64,000 nt of DNA, taken from the NCBI RefSeq assembly GCF_009720745.1, contig NZ_WNKX01000019.1, positions 61,455-125,454 on the forward strand, written 5' to 3'. Source of the DNA: Massilia eburnea (GTDB lineage Bacteria > Pseudomonadota > Gammaproteobacteria > Burkholderiales > Burkholderiaceae_D). The notes beneath the pieces are model-generated. The model had not been told where the DNA came from. It did not search any database and worked only from the letters and a program-made list of their open reading frames with translations. Positions 50,676 to 59,588 of this stretch are shown in pieces (the stretch's first letter is position 1; each line of letters starts with the position of its first letter). The position numbers and the translations under genes are program-made.

Positions 50676-52008
50676 TCTTGGGCTCCCATTCGAGGGCGAT
50701 AGCGGTCAGCGGCAAGCGCAGTTCGACTACCGCGCCGCGCTCCAGGTTGCGGGCTTCGACCGTACCGCCCAGGGTGCGCGCCACGTTCACCACCAGGAAC
50801 AGCCCGAGGCCGCTGCCGGGGCGGCCTTTGCTCGACTGGTATGGCTTGCCGAACTGCTCCAGCATGGCGGGCGCAAAGCCCGGGCCGCGGTCGCTCACCG
50901 CCAGTTTCAGTACATCGCCTTCGGTCGACACTGTCAGGGCGACCCATTGCGGAGACGCTTCCAGCGCGTTATCGAGCAGGTTGAAAATGGTCTGCTTCAG
51001 CGCAGACTCAAAGACTACCGGAATATCGTGAGCCAGCTGGTCGTCGTATTCGAAAGAGATCACCTGGCGGTTGGTGCGCCATTCGTCCAGCAGTTCGACG
51101 AGGAAGGCGCGCAGGGTGGTCTTGGCAGACGATTCGCCGCGCAGTTCGCCCGCCGACAACAGGATGCCGGTGACGATGGTCTTGCAGCGTTTGAGCTGGG
51201 TTTGCATTTCCAGGATTTCTTCCCGCAGCGACGGGTCTTGGGTAAATTCCGGCATGCGCAGCCAGTCGCCCAGCAGGACCGACATGGTGGCCATTGGCGT
51301 ACCCAGTTCATGCGCCGCGCCGGATGCCAGGAGACCCATGCGCACGATGTGCTCTTCCTCCGCCGCACGCTGGCGCAAGTCGGCCAGGCGGGCGTCGCGC
51401 TCGCGCAGGTTGCCGGTAATGCGCTTGATCAGGATTACCAGCAGGCCGGCATTCAGCAGGAAGCAGATCAGCATGCCCTCGACATACAGGTGGGCGAAGT
51501 CGCCTGCGTTTTCCAGCAACTGGGGCAGGGGCAAGGAAAACAGGGCCAAGCCGCCCAGGCAGGCAGCGGTAATGGCGACGGTGGTCCAGGCGGCCCAGGC
51601 GTCCAGCAGCACGGCCGACAGGATCACCTGCAGCAGGTAGAGGAAGGCGAAAGGGTTGGTGGTGCCGCCGCTGAAATGCAGCTGCGCGGTCAGGCTGGCC
51701 ACATCGACCAGCAGCGCCAGGAACATCTCATTATTGGTGACGATGGGATTCTCATGCCAGCGCAGGTGGCTGCCGATGTTGAAGGCGATCAGGCAGGCCA
51801 GGACGCTGAGCATCTGGGGAAGGGGCAGGTGCAGGCCCATGCCGAGCGTGACGCCGGCAATGGTCGTAATTTGGCCCAGCACCGCGATCCAGCGCAGCCG
51901 GATCAGGTACAGCATGTTTTTGTGGCCGGCAGTCTCGCTGGCGCCAGTCGCAATGGTCAGCGACCTCATTCCACCCCAGTCCGGCGTTTGTTCCGTTTGA
52001 TTTGCCAT
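50665..52008 (-). CDS. regB: Redox sensor histidine kinase RegB/PrrB
   Basis: The kinase has about 447 residues from ATG 52008; a start at 51969, overlapping the SURF1 stop as ATGA, is an equally good option. It has six membrane helices, with the ubiquinone-binding loop GGTTNPF in SGGTTNPFAFLYLLQ, H-box ASGAAHELGTPMATM, a candidate redox Cys in LKRCKTIV, and an ATPase domain (FNLLDNALEAS, DRGPGFAP, SSKGRPGSGLGL). The GG-x2-NPF loop is diagnostic for RegB. It phosphorylates RegA, encoded next, according to quinone redox state. Confidence 0.92.
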   Translation of the reverse strand: MANQTEQTPDWGGMRSLTIATGASETAGHKNMLYLIRLRWIAVLGQITTIAGVTLGMGLHLPLPQMLSVLACLIAFNIGSHLRWHENPIVTNNEMFLALLVDVASLTAQLHFSGGTTNPFAFLYLLQVILSAVLLDAWAAWTTVAITAACLGGLALFSLPLPQLLENAGDFAHLYVEGMLICFLLNAGLLVILIKRITGNLRERDARLADLRQRAAEEEHIVRMGLLASGAAHELGTPMATMSVLLGDWLRMPEFTQDPSLREEILEMQTQLKRCKTIVTGILLSAGELRGESSAKTTLRAFLVELLDEWRTNRQVISFEYDDQLAHDIPVVFESALKQTIFNLLDNALEASPQWVALTVSTEGDVLKLAVSDRGPGFAPAMLEQFGKPYQSSKGRPGSGLGLFLVVNVARTLGGTVEARNLERGAVVELRLPLTAIALEWEPKNEH

Positions 52009-52685
52009 GAGAATCCAATGATCATCAACGCAAGAGCATACCAAGTCAATGCATAGACAAGGTGATTATCGTTGAAAGCGATCACGGTCAGGCCGCCGAT
52101 TGGCTGTCCGGCCTCCGGCGCCGGGCTGGCGTCGGCATCGATGAAGTAGGGCGCCACCTGGCCCAGGCCACGTGCAGTGGCAATGGCCTGCACGTCGCGC
52201 GAGTACCAGCGCTCGTTGCCCGGATCATTCTTGCGCAGGACGCGGCCGACCGGCTCGCTCATGCGCAGAAGGCCCGTCACCACGGCCGGACGGGCGGCGG
52301 CGGCTTCGCCAGCCTTGCGGTCCGGCACGAAGCCGCAGTTGACCAGGATGATGTCGCCGGAAGCGGTCTGCAGGGGCGTCATGACCCAGAAACCCAGGCC
52401 ATGGGCGGTGGAGGCTTGCACCAGGGTGCTGCGGTCCAGCAGCAGGGTGCCGCTGGCCTCGATATGCAGGTATTCGGAACTGTCGGCCGAGATGAACGGC
52501 CATTTGCCCCGCACGGGGGCCGGCGCTGGCGCCGCGTGGACGCGCTGGTTCACGCGCTCGATCAGTGCATGCTTCCATTGCATGCGGTACAGCTGCCAGG
52601 TGCCGAGCGCCAGGAAAGCTAAAGAGGCTAACGCGATCCCGGCGGCCCAGAACAGGCGCGCCCGCGAGCTTGCGGGGCGCGCCAT
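51966..52685 (-). CDS. SURF1 family oxidase assembly protein
   Basis: The 239-residue protein has two membrane helices, at about residues 12-30 (FWAAGIALASLAFLALGTW) and 210-228 (HLVYALTWYALALMIIGFSW). The SURF1 motifs lie between them: LGTWQLYRMQWK, VNCGFVPDRKAG and PIGGLTVIAFNDNHLVYALTW (shown in part). SURF1 helps insert haem into haem-copper oxidase subunit I. It is 2 nt downstream of cyoD and overlaps the longer form of regB. Confidence 0.9.
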   Translation of the reverse strand: MARPASSRARLFWAAGIALASLAFLALGTWQLYRMQWKHALIERVNQRVHAAPAPAPVRGKWPFISADSSEYLHIEASGTLLLDRSTLVQASTAHGLGFWVMTPLQTASGDIILVNCGFVPDRKAGEAAAARPAVVTGLLRMSEPVGRVLRKNDPGNERWYSRDVQAIATARGLGQVAPYFIDADASPAPEAGQPIGGLTVIAFNDNHLVYALTWYALALMIIGFSWQIKRNKRRTGVE

Positions 52686-52687
52686 GG

Positions 52688-53089
52688 TTACGACATGTCG
52701 TGCATTTGCTGCACGGCGGCGCCAGGGGCGGCAGGAGCCATGCCCGGCATCATGTTGTGGTCAAGGTGGAACATGACCCAGATGGAGCCGACCAGGACGA
52801 TGGTCACCAGCATGATGGTGAAGATCAGGGCCAGCATGGTCCAGCCGCCTTCGGAGCGGGAGTTCATATGCAGGAAGTAGACCATGTGAACCACGATCTG
52901 CACTGCTGCGAAGCCGAGGACCACAAAGGCGGTAGTGCTCGAATCCTTGATCACGTGGCCCATCACGAGCCAGAACGGGATCGCCGTCAGGATCACCGAC
53001 AGGATGAAGCCGATGGCATAGGTTTTCATGCTGCCGTGGTCATGGCCGCCGTCGTGCGCGCCGTGGCCGTGTTCGTGGTGTGCGCTCAT
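52688..53089 (-). CDS. cyoD: Cytochrome o ubiquinol oxidase subunit IV
   Basis: The 133-residue protein starts at ATG 53089 and opens with a His-rich tail (HHEHGHGAHDGGHDHG) that could bind metal. Three membrane helices follow (IGFILSVILTAIPFWLVM, TAFVVLGFAAVQIVVHMVYFL, LALIFTIMLVTIVLVGSIW), with the LHMN motif of CyoD. The C-terminus is Met/Pro-rich. It overlaps cyoC by 4 nt. Confidence 0.92.
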   Translation of the reverse strand: MSAHHEHGHGAHDGGHDHGSMKTYAIGFILSVILTAIPFWLVMGHVIKDSSTTAFVVLGFAAVQIVVHMVYFLHMNSRSEGGWTMLALIFTIMLVTIVLVGSIWVMFHLDHNMMPGMAPAAPGAAVQQMHDMS

Positions 53090-53721
53090 GGCAGGACTCC
53101 CATCAGGTAGACAAAGGTGAAGACGCCGATCCAGATCACGTCCAGGAAGTGCCAGAACATCGAGAGGCACATCAGGCGGCGGGTATTGGCTTCGGTCAGG
53201 CCGTGGCGGTTCAGCTGGAACATCAAGGTGACCAGCCAGATCGCGCCAAAGGTCACGTGCAGGCCGTGGGTGCCGACCAGCGCGAAGAACGAGGTCAGGA
53301 AAGCGCTGCGCTGCGGGCCGGCGCCTTCATGGATCAGGTGCGCGAATTCGGTCAGTTCCAGGCCCAGGAAGGCCAGGCCGAACAGGCCGGTGACACCCAG
53401 CCAGAGCAGGGTGGTGCCCAGCTTCTTGCGCTGCGAAGCGATCATGGCGAAGCCGTAGGTGATCGACGACAGCAGCAGGAAGGCGGTATTCAGCGCCACG
53501 GTCGGCAGGTCGAACAGCTCGGCGCCGGACGGACCGCCGGCGTAGTGGCGGCCCAGCACCGCGTACGCGATGAACAGCACGGCGAAGATGAGGCAGTCGC
53601 TCATCAGGTAGAGCCAGAAGCCGAGCAGGGTGCCGTTTTCCGGATGGTGGTCGCGGACATGGAACAGCATGTCCTCTTTCGCAGCACCGTGAGCTGCGTG
53701 GTCAAGTACGAGATCAGACAT
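53086..53721 (-). CDS. cyoC: Cytochrome o ubiquinol oxidase subunit III
   Basis: The 211-residue protein has five membrane helices with FWLYLMSDCLIFAVLFIAYA and LVGTHGLHVTFGAIWLVTLM, the subunit III signature. The C-terminal MFWHFLDVIWIGVFTFVYLM is also typical. It overlaps both neighbouring cyo genes. Confidence 0.94.
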   Translation of the reverse strand: MSDLVLDHAAHGAAKEDMLFHVRDHHPENGTLLGFWLYLMSDCLIFAVLFIAYAVLGRHYAGGPSGAELFDLPTVALNTAFLLLSSITYGFAMIASQRKKLGTTLLWLGVTGLFGLAFLGLELTEFAHLIHEGAGPQRSAFLTSFFALVGTHGLHVTFGAIWLVTLMFQLNRHGLTEANTRRLMCLSMFWHFLDVIWIGVFTFVYLMGVLP

Positions 53722-55717
53722 TGGCTGCCTCCAGGATGCGGGTGCGCTCGGCTTCGGTCACAATGACTTCCTCTGCCGGGATGTAGTAATCGCGCTTGTA
53801 GTTGAAGGTGTGGATGATCGCGGCGGCGACAGTCGCTGCCAGGCCGAGGGCGGCCAGGATCCACATATTCCAGACCAGGGCGAAGCCGGTGGCGGCGCTC
53901 AGGCCGGCGATGACGAAACCGGCAGCGGTGTTCTTCGGCATGTGGATAGGGATGAAGCCATCCACAGGACGTAGGTAGTTACGGCGCTTCATGTCAGTCC
54001 AGGTGTCGTTGTCGTACACACGCGGGGTGAACGCGAAGTTGTAGTCAGGCGGTGGCGAAGAAGTCGACCACTCCAGGGTACGGCCATCCCACGGGTCGCC
54101 GGTCACGTCGCGCAGTGCGTTGCGGCGGCGGTAGGAGACGTAGAACTGCACCAGCATGGCACCGATACCGCCAGCGATCAGCACAGCGCCGGCGGCCGCG
54201 ATCTGGAACCAGATCTGCAGGGTAGGGTCTTCGAAGTGGCTCATGCGGCGGGTCACGCCCATCAGGCCCAGCACGTACAGCGGCATGAAGGCGAGGTAGA
54301 AGCCGACCACCCAGCACCAGAAGGAGACTTTGCCCCAGAACACGTCCAGCTTGTAGCCGAAGGCTTTCGGGAACCAGTAGTTAATCGCAGCGAACACGCC
54401 GAACACCACGCCGCCGATGATCACGTTGTGGAAGTGGGCGATCAGGAACAGGGAGTTGTGCAGCACGAAGTCCGCAGGCGGAACGGCCAGCAGCACGCCG
54501 GTCATGCCACCGATAACGAAGGTGATCATGAAGGCGATGGTCCACATCATCGGCAGTTCAAAGCGGATGCGGCCGCGGTACATGGTGAACAGCCAGTTGA
54601 AGATCTTGGCGCCAGTCGGGATCGAGATGATCATCGTGGTGATGCCGAAGAAGGAGTTCACGCTGGCGCCGGAGCCCATGGTGAAGAAGTGGTGCAGCCA
54701 TACCAGGTAGGACAGGATGGTGATCACCACGGTGGCGTACACCATCGAGGTGTAGCCGAACAGGCGCTTGCCGGAGAAGGTGGACACGATCTCGGAGAAC
54801 ACGCCGAACACCGGCAGAACCAGGATGTAGACCTCAGGGTGGCCCCAGATCCAGATCAGGTTCACGTACAGCATGGAGTTGCCGCCGAGGTCATTGGTGA
54901 AGAAGTGGGTGCCGAAGGTACGGTCCAGGGACAGCATGGCCAGCACGGCGGTCAGCACCGGGAAGGTGACGACGATCAGCACGTTGGTGCACAGCGAGGT
55001 CCAGGTGAAGACCGGCATCTTCATCAGCTTCATGCCTGGCGCGCGCATCTTGACGATGGTCGCGATCAGGTTGACCCCTGATAGCAGCGTCCCGACACCC
55101 GCCACCTGCAATGACCAGATGTAGTAGTCCACGCCGACATCAGGCGACGCCAGGATGCCCGACAGGGGAGGGTAGGCCAGCCAGCCGGTACGCGCGTATT
55201 CACCCACGAACAGCGAGACCATGGTCAGGCCGCCGCCGAATGCGGTCATCCAGAAGGAGAAGTTGTTCAGGAACGGGAAAGCCACGTCGCGCGCGCCGAT
55301 CTGCAGCGGCACCACGTAGTTCATCAGGCCGGTCACGAAAGGCATCGCCACGAAGAAGATCATGATCACGCCGTGGGCGGTGAAGATCTGGTCGTAGTGG
55401 TGCGGCGGCAGGTAGCCGGTAGCATCGCCGAAAGCGATCGCCTGTTGCATGCGCATCATCAGCGCGTCGGCAAAGCCGCGCAGCAGCATCACGAGGCCCA
55501 GCACCATGTACATGATGCCGATCTTCTTGTGGTCGATGCTGGTGATCCAGTCGCGCCACAGCGGGCCCCACAGGCGGTATTTGGTCATGGCGCCCATGAC
55601 GGCCAGGCCGCCCAGGACCACCATGGCGAAGGTGGCCACCAGGATCGGCTCATGGTAAGGGATTGCTTCCCAGCTCAGCCGGCCCAGCAGCGGGTGCAGG
55701 TTGGTTTGGTTTTCCAT
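53714..55717 (-). CDS. cyoB: Cytochrome o ubiquinol oxidase subunit I
   Basis: The 667-residue haem-copper oxidase subunit has at least 14 membrane helices. Low-spin haem histidine lies in FTAHGVIMIFFVAMPF, CuB/cross-linked His-Tyr in IWGHPEVYILVLPVFG, CuB histidines in WLHHFFTMG, and haem ligands in FLIAHFHNVIIGG. The catalytic core reduces oxygen to water and pumps protons. It overlaps cyoC by 8 nt and is 2 nt downstream of cyoA. Confidence 0.96.
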   Translation of the reverse strand: MENQTNLHPLLGRLSWEAIPYHEPILVATFAMVVLGGLAVMGAMTKYRLWGPLWRDWITSIDHKKIGIMYMVLGLVMLLRGFADALMMRMQQAIAFGDATGYLPPHHYDQIFTAHGVIMIFFVAMPFVTGLMNYVVPLQIGARDVAFPFLNNFSFWMTAFGGGLTMVSLFVGEYARTGWLAYPPLSGILASPDVGVDYYIWSLQVAGVGTLLSGVNLIATIVKMRAPGMKLMKMPVFTWTSLCTNVLIVVTFPVLTAVLAMLSLDRTFGTHFFTNDLGGNSMLYVNLIWIWGHPEVYILVLPVFGVFSEIVSTFSGKRLFGYTSMVYATVVITILSYLVWLHHFFTMGSGASVNSFFGITTMIISIPTGAKIFNWLFTMYRGRIRFELPMMWTIAFMITFVIGGMTGVLLAVPPADFVLHNSLFLIAHFHNVIIGGVVFGVFAAINYWFPKAFGYKLDVFWGKVSFWCWVVGFYLAFMPLYVLGLMGVTRRMSHFEDPTLQIWFQIAAAGAVLIAGGIGAMLVQFYVSYRRRNALRDVTGDPWDGRTLEWSTSSPPPDYNFAFTPRVYDNDTWTDMKRRNYLRPVDGFIPIHMPKNTAAGFVIAGLSAATGFALVWNMWILAALGLAATVAAAIIHTFNYKRDYYIPAEEVIVTEAERTRILEAANV

Positions 55718-55719
55718 AT

Positions 55720-56703
55720 TCAGTTCTTGCGGGCAGTAGATTCGAGGGCCAGCTTTTCGCTAGGCGTGCAAAGGCGTGCTTCCATTTCCTTCTTGGCGAT
55801 GTCGGCCTTCACGCGGGCGGCATCGGCAGCCATGGTCTGGTTGGCGCAGACGGAGCCTTCGGCGACGCAGCGGTTGATGATCGCGGAGTACAGCTCGTCG
55901 GTCACGGTGCCGTAGTGGCGAACCGGTTCGCGCTCGCTTGGCTTTTCGAGGGCCAGGTATTCGTTGCGGGTCAGGCTGCCGGTTTCGGCCTTGGTCTTGG
56001 CGACCCAGGCGTCGAAGTCCGCGCTCGACATGCCGTGGTACTTGAAGCGCATATGCGAGAAGCCCGCGCCGCTGTAGTTGGCGGAGAAACCGTCATAGGT
56101 ACCTGGCTTGTTCAGCACTGCGTTCAGGGTAGTGTCCATGCCCGGCATCGCGTAGATCTGGCCGGCCAGTGCAGGGATATAGAACGAGTTCATCACGGTG
56201 GACGCGGTGATCTTGAAGCGAATCGGGGTGTCGACCGGGGTCACCAGTTCGTTGACGGTGGCGATGCCCTGTTCCGGATAGATGAACAGCCATTTCCAGT
56301 CCAGCGCCACCACTTGCACTTCCAGCGGCTTGTGGTTGGCGGCCAGCGGACGCTTTTCATCGATGCGGCTGAGCGGACGGTACGGGTCCAGCAGGTGAGT
56401 GCTGATCCAGGTCAGCAGGCCGAGCACGATGATGATCATCAGCGGAGCGCCCCAGATCACCAGCTCGAGCTGGGTCGAGTGGTCCCAATCCGGGGTGTAC
56501 TTGGCCTGGGTGTTGCCTTTGCGATAACGCCAGGCGAACAGCACCGTCAGCGCGATCACCGGTACGATGATCAGCAACATCAGCAGGGTTGAGATGGTTA
56601 CCAGGTGCGCCTGTTGCGAAGCTACATCGCCGGCAGGGTTCATCACGATGGTATTACAGCCGCTAAGGCAGACGGCCAAAAGGAGAAGCAGTATGATAGG
56701 CAT
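55720..56703 (-). CDS. cyoA: Cytochrome o ubiquinol oxidase subunit II
   Basis: The 327-residue lipoprotein starts at ATG 56703 (MPIILLLLLAVCLSGC), with lipobox Cys16. Two membrane helices follow and then a periplasmic cupredoxin domain. The CuA cysteine/histidine motif of cytochrome c oxidases is absent (FSHMRFKYHGMSS region), so the donor is ubiquinol. It is the first gene of cyoABCD-SURF1-regBA. The divergent MFS gene begins 153 nt away. Confidence 0.94.
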   Translation of the reverse strand: MPIILLLLLAVCLSGCNTIVMNPAGDVASQQAHLVTISTLLMLLIIVPVIALTVLFAWRYRKGNTQAKYTPDWDHSTQLELVIWGAPLMIIIVLGLLTWISTHLLDPYRPLSRIDEKRPLAANHKPLEVQVVALDWKWLFIYPEQGIATVNELVTPVDTPIRFKITASTVMNSFYIPALAGQIYAMPGMDTTLNAVLNKPGTYDGFSANYSGAGFSHMRFKYHGMSSADFDAWVAKTKAETGSLTRNEYLALEKPSEREPVRHYGTVTDELYSAIINRCVAEGSVCANQTMAADAARVKADIAKKEMEARLCTPSEKLALESTARKN

Positions 56704-56856
56704 GCGCAAAAATCAATGTTCTGGATCAAGTTTCTTGATACTGTAAAGAAACTGGACAAGAGGCGCGATTGGACATATTGTCCTACCAGCAGGCTAGATA
56801 ACAGTAATAAGCGCCGGTGATATCTCTCGCTCGGCGTGTAATAGGAGACAAGTACC

Positions 56857-58173
56857 ATGCAAAGCCTGACCGCAGACGCCCACGGTATTCCGATGCGGCC
56901 TACTGATTCCTCCCATGAACGCATTGCTCCCGGTGAAATCGCCGTGGGTGTCGTCATTGGCAGGGCATCCGAGTATTTCGACTTTTTCACCTATGCCATT
57001 GCCTCCGTGCTGGTGTTCCCGAGCGTGTTCTTCCCCTTCGCATCCAAGCTGGACGGGATGCTGTACTCCTTTGTGATTTTCTCCTTTGCGTTTTTGGCAA
57101 GGCCATTGGGTACGGCCACGTTCATGGCGATCCAGTCACGGTTCGGGCGCGAGACCAAATTGACGCTGGCGCTGTTCATGCTGGGCGCTTCGACGGCCGG
57201 CATGGCATTCCTGCCAACGTATGCGCAGGGCGGCCTCGGTGCGCTGGCCATGCTGGCCATGCTGCGCTTCGGGCAGGGCATTGCGCTGGGCGGCTCCTGG
57301 GATGGCTTGCCGTCGCTGCTGGCCCTGAATGCACCGAAGGAAAAGCGCGGCTGGTATGCGATGCTGGGCCAGCTCGGTGCGCCGACCGGTTTCATCATCG
57401 CGGCGGGGCTGTTCTCCATCCTGCTGTCCAGCCTCGCTTCGGAAGACTTCCTTGACTGGGGCTGGCGCTATCCGTTCTACGTCGCGTTTGCGATCAACGT
57501 GGTGGCGCTGTTTGCGCGCCTGCGCCTGGTGTCCACCAATGAATATGCCCGCCTGCTGGAAGAGCGCGAGCTGCAGCCTACCGACGTTGGCGAGCTGTTC
57601 AAGTCCCAAGGCCGCAATGTGGTGATCGGCGCGCTGGCAGCGCTGGCCAGCTACGCACTGTTCCACCTGGTGACCGTGTTCCCGCTGTCGTGGATTACGC
57701 TGTATTCGGAGCGCTCGGTCAGTGAATTCCTGGTGATCCAGATTGTGGGCGCCTTCCTGGCGGCGGGCTGCATCGTCGCTTCCGGCTGGATTGCCGACCG
57801 CATCGGCCGCCGCAAGACCCTGGGCTCGCTGGCAGTGATGATCGGCGTGTTCAGCGGCTTCGTGCCCTTGCTGATGCAGGGCGGCGACGTCGGTCAGACC
57901 GTGTTCATCATCATCGGCTTTGCGCTGCTGGGTCTGTCTTACGGCCAGGCTGCCGGCGCCGTGACTGCCAATTTCGAGTCCCGCTTCCGCTACAGCGGCG
58001 CTGCACTGACATCGGACTTGGCCTGGCTGGTCGGCGCCGCCTTTGCACCGCTGGTCGCGCTTGGCCTGTCGGCCCATTTCGGCCTGGCCTATGTCAGCCT
58101 CTACCTGCTGTCCGGCGCCGCCGGCTCGCTCGCCGCCCTCAGCCTCAACCGCGCCCTCGAGATCAAGGATTGA
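56857..58173 (+). CDS. MFS transporter (metabolite:H+ symporter type)
   Basis: The 438-residue protein has 12 membrane helices with MFS signatures GRASEYFDFFTYAIAS, FLARPLGTATFMAIQSRFGR and GWIADRIGRRKTLGSLAVM. The acidic FDFF region and Asp/Arg pattern match the MHS subfamily that imports dicarboxylates, betaine, citrate or aromatic acids. Strong ribosome binding site TAGGAGA. It is divergent from cyoA. Its stop codon lies within a REP-like repeat. Substrate unknown. Confidence 0.85.
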   Translation: MQSLTADAHGIPMRPTDSSHERIAPGEIAVGVVIGRASEYFDFFTYAIASVLVFPSVFFPFASKLDGMLYSFVIFSFAFLARPLGTATFMAIQSRFGRETKLTLALFMLGASTAGMAFLPTYAQGGLGALAMLAMLRFGQGIALGGSWDGLPSLLALNAPKEKRGWYAMLGQLGAPTGFIIAAGLFSILLSSLASEDFLDWGWRYPFYVAFAINVVALFARLRLVSTNEYARLLEERELQPTDVGELFKSQGRNVVIGALAALASYALFHLVTVFPLSWITLYSERSVSEFLVIQIVGAFLAAGCIVASGWIADRIGRRKTLGSLAVMIGVFSGFVPLLMQGGDVGQTVFIIIGFALLGLSYGQAAGAVTANFESRFRYSGAALTSDLAWLVGAAFAPLVALGLSAHFGLAYVSLYLLSGAAGSLAALSLNRALEIKD

Positions 58174-58218
58174 AAAAGGGGACGTAACGCTTTTTGCTGA
58201 AAAAGGGGACGTAACACA
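58172..58218. repeat. Two direct REP-like copies left of the RAYT gene
   Basis: GAAAAAGGGGACGTAAC occurs at 58172-58188 and again at 58199-58215, just before the RAYT stop codon; the following GTTCCCTTTTTC (58227-58238) is complementary to part of the second copy and can fold with it. Related palindromic sequence occurs on the other side of the gene at 58979-59002. Confidence 0.75.
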
Positions 58219-58219
58219 T

Positions 58220-58912
58220 TTAGGTAGTTCCCTTTTTCGGCCGGCCTCGTTGCCCAGGCGGAAGGCGGCCGGCCAATGCCGCGCCAAGCTCCAACTCGGA
58301 GCTTGGATCTCCAATGATGTGATTGGAGTTTGTCGCGCACCGAATCAAATTGGTGGCGATTTCGTTGGATGCTCCTGCTACGAGTTCGCGATAGGCAGCG
58401 CGGCGTTCAGCGTCATTTGATCCCAGGGATAGGTAATGTACATGCTGGGCGATGCAGGAGTTCTCGCTTCCTTCCGCATTCGCCCGGTAGCTCGACCATC
58501 TATATTCGCGGGGATGCTCGACAATTCCAGCCCGTACCGGATTGAGTTCGATATAGCGCATGCAGGTGAGAAAATAGTCCGGGTCAAGTATGAGGCAGGA
58601 CTTGAACCGCCCCTCCCATAGCGTGCCAGTCCGTTCGTGGCATTTGTTAATATGCGCTACGAAGCGCTGGTTCAGGCTTTTCATCAGATGCGCCAACGCA
58701 TCCCGTTCATGTGGTGTGGCGGCAATGTGCACATGGTTATGCATGAGCACGTAAGCATGAACCTCACATCCGAATTTTGTTGCAAAAAATTCAAGCCAGT
58801 GCAAGTAGTATTCGAAATCCTCTTCCTCAAGGAAGCAGGCGCGCCGATTGTGCCCACGCTGAATCAAGTGGACTGGAACGCGGGGAATCACAATGCGGGC
58901 GCGGCGTGGCAT
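58220..58912 (-). CDS. REP-associated tyrosine transposase (RAYT, Y1 transposase)
   Basis: The 230-residue protein starts at ATG 58912 (MPRRARIVIPRVPVHLIQRG). It has the HUH-type active site H60-V-H62 in MHNHVHIAA, the nucleophilic Tyr120 in TCMRYIELNPVRAG, GTLWEGRFKS and the RAYT tail RGRPKKGT. RAYTs are domesticated IS200/IS605-like nucleases thought to disperse REP sequences. The gene lies between matching G-rich palindromes, as expected. The ORF looks intact. It separates the MFS gene from rpsO. Confidence 0.92.
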   Translation of the reverse strand: MPRRARIVIPRVPVHLIQRGHNRRACFLEEEDFEYYLHWLEFFATKFGCEVHAYVLMHNHVHIAATPHERDALAHLMKSLNQRFVAHINKCHERTGTLWEGRFKSCLILDPDYFLTCMRYIELNPVRAGIVEHPREYRWSSYRANAEGSENSCIAQHVHYLSLGSNDAERRAAYRELVAGASNEIATNLIRCATNSNHIIGDPSSELELGAALAGRLPPGQRGRPKKGTT

Positions 58913-58978
58913 GCTGCCAGTATGGCTCGCTGTGACTATTTGCCATTGAGGCAACGCAATAGCGCCGCCAAAACGACC

Positions 58979-59002
58979 AAAAAGGGGTACGTCCCCTTTT
59001 TT
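58979..59002. repeat. REP-like palindrome right of the RAYT gene
   Basis: AAAAAGGGG-TACGT-CCCCTTTTTT, a 9-bp stem with a short centre, located 67-90 nt upstream of the RAYT start. It shares AAAAAGGGG(T)ACGT with the left copies. Confidence 0.75.
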
Positions 59003-59129
59003 AAAGTAGCTTTTGCCCCGTATTCCGTTTATACTCCCGTGTCTGGCCTTCCGGCTGGATTTTTAATTAACGTAATTCACGATGTTCAGGGTTGCAAGAC
59101 TCAGTTCATCGCATGTGAAAGGTAAGAAA

Positions 59130-59399
59130 ATGACCGTTGAAAACATCAACAAGTCGGCCATCATCGCCGACAACGCTCGTGGCCAAAACGACACCGGCTC
59201 CCCAGAAGTGCAAGTTGCTCTGCTGACCGCACGCATCAACGAACTGAACACCCACTTCAAAGAGCACACCAAAGATCACCACTCCCGTCGTGGCCTGATC
59301 AAGATGGTTAACCGTCGTAAGTCCCTGCTGTCCTACCTGAAGAACAAAGACGCAAACCGTTACCGCGACCTGATCGCTAAACTCGGCCTGCGTAAGTAA
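59130..59399 (+). CDS. rpsO: Ribosomal protein uS15
   Basis: The 89-residue S15 protein starts at ATG 59130 and shows DTGSPEVQVALLTARINEL, HFKEHTKDHHSRRGLI and MVNRRKSLLSYLK, the family core that binds 16S rRNA helices 20-22. A strong terminator follows. pnp lies directly downstream, the usual bacterial order. Confidence 0.97.
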   Translation: MTVENINKSAIIADNARGQNDTGSPEVQVALLTARINELNTHFKEHTKDHHSRRGLIKMVNRRKSLLSYLKNKDANRYRDLIAKLGLRK

Positions 59400-59425
59400 T
59401 TCTTGCGTATCCAGGTTTAAACGAG

Positions 59426-59468
59426 AAATGCCTGCGCCAGTTCGCTGCCGCAGGCATTTTGGTTTTTT
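59426..59468 (+). terminator. rpsO terminator
   Basis: AAATGCCTGCG-CAGTTCGCTG-CGCAGGCATTT followed by T-rich sequence (TTGGTTTTTT), 26 nt after the rpsO stop. It separates rpsO from pnp, as in E. coli. Confidence 0.88.
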
Positions 59469-59588
59469 AGACCGTTAGTTTTATTGCAGTAAAGCAGTAA
59501 AGTAGTAAGGCGGCCACTGGCCGTCCGTGGTGAGGTGCTACGACAGCTCCTGAAAATCTGTCGGCTAAAGAGAAAGAGGGATAAACCC

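Noticed and set aside
56738..56756. CTGTAAAGAAACTGG upstream of cyoA as a LexA box
   Set aside because: The right half-site does not match ACAG and the spacing is wrong.
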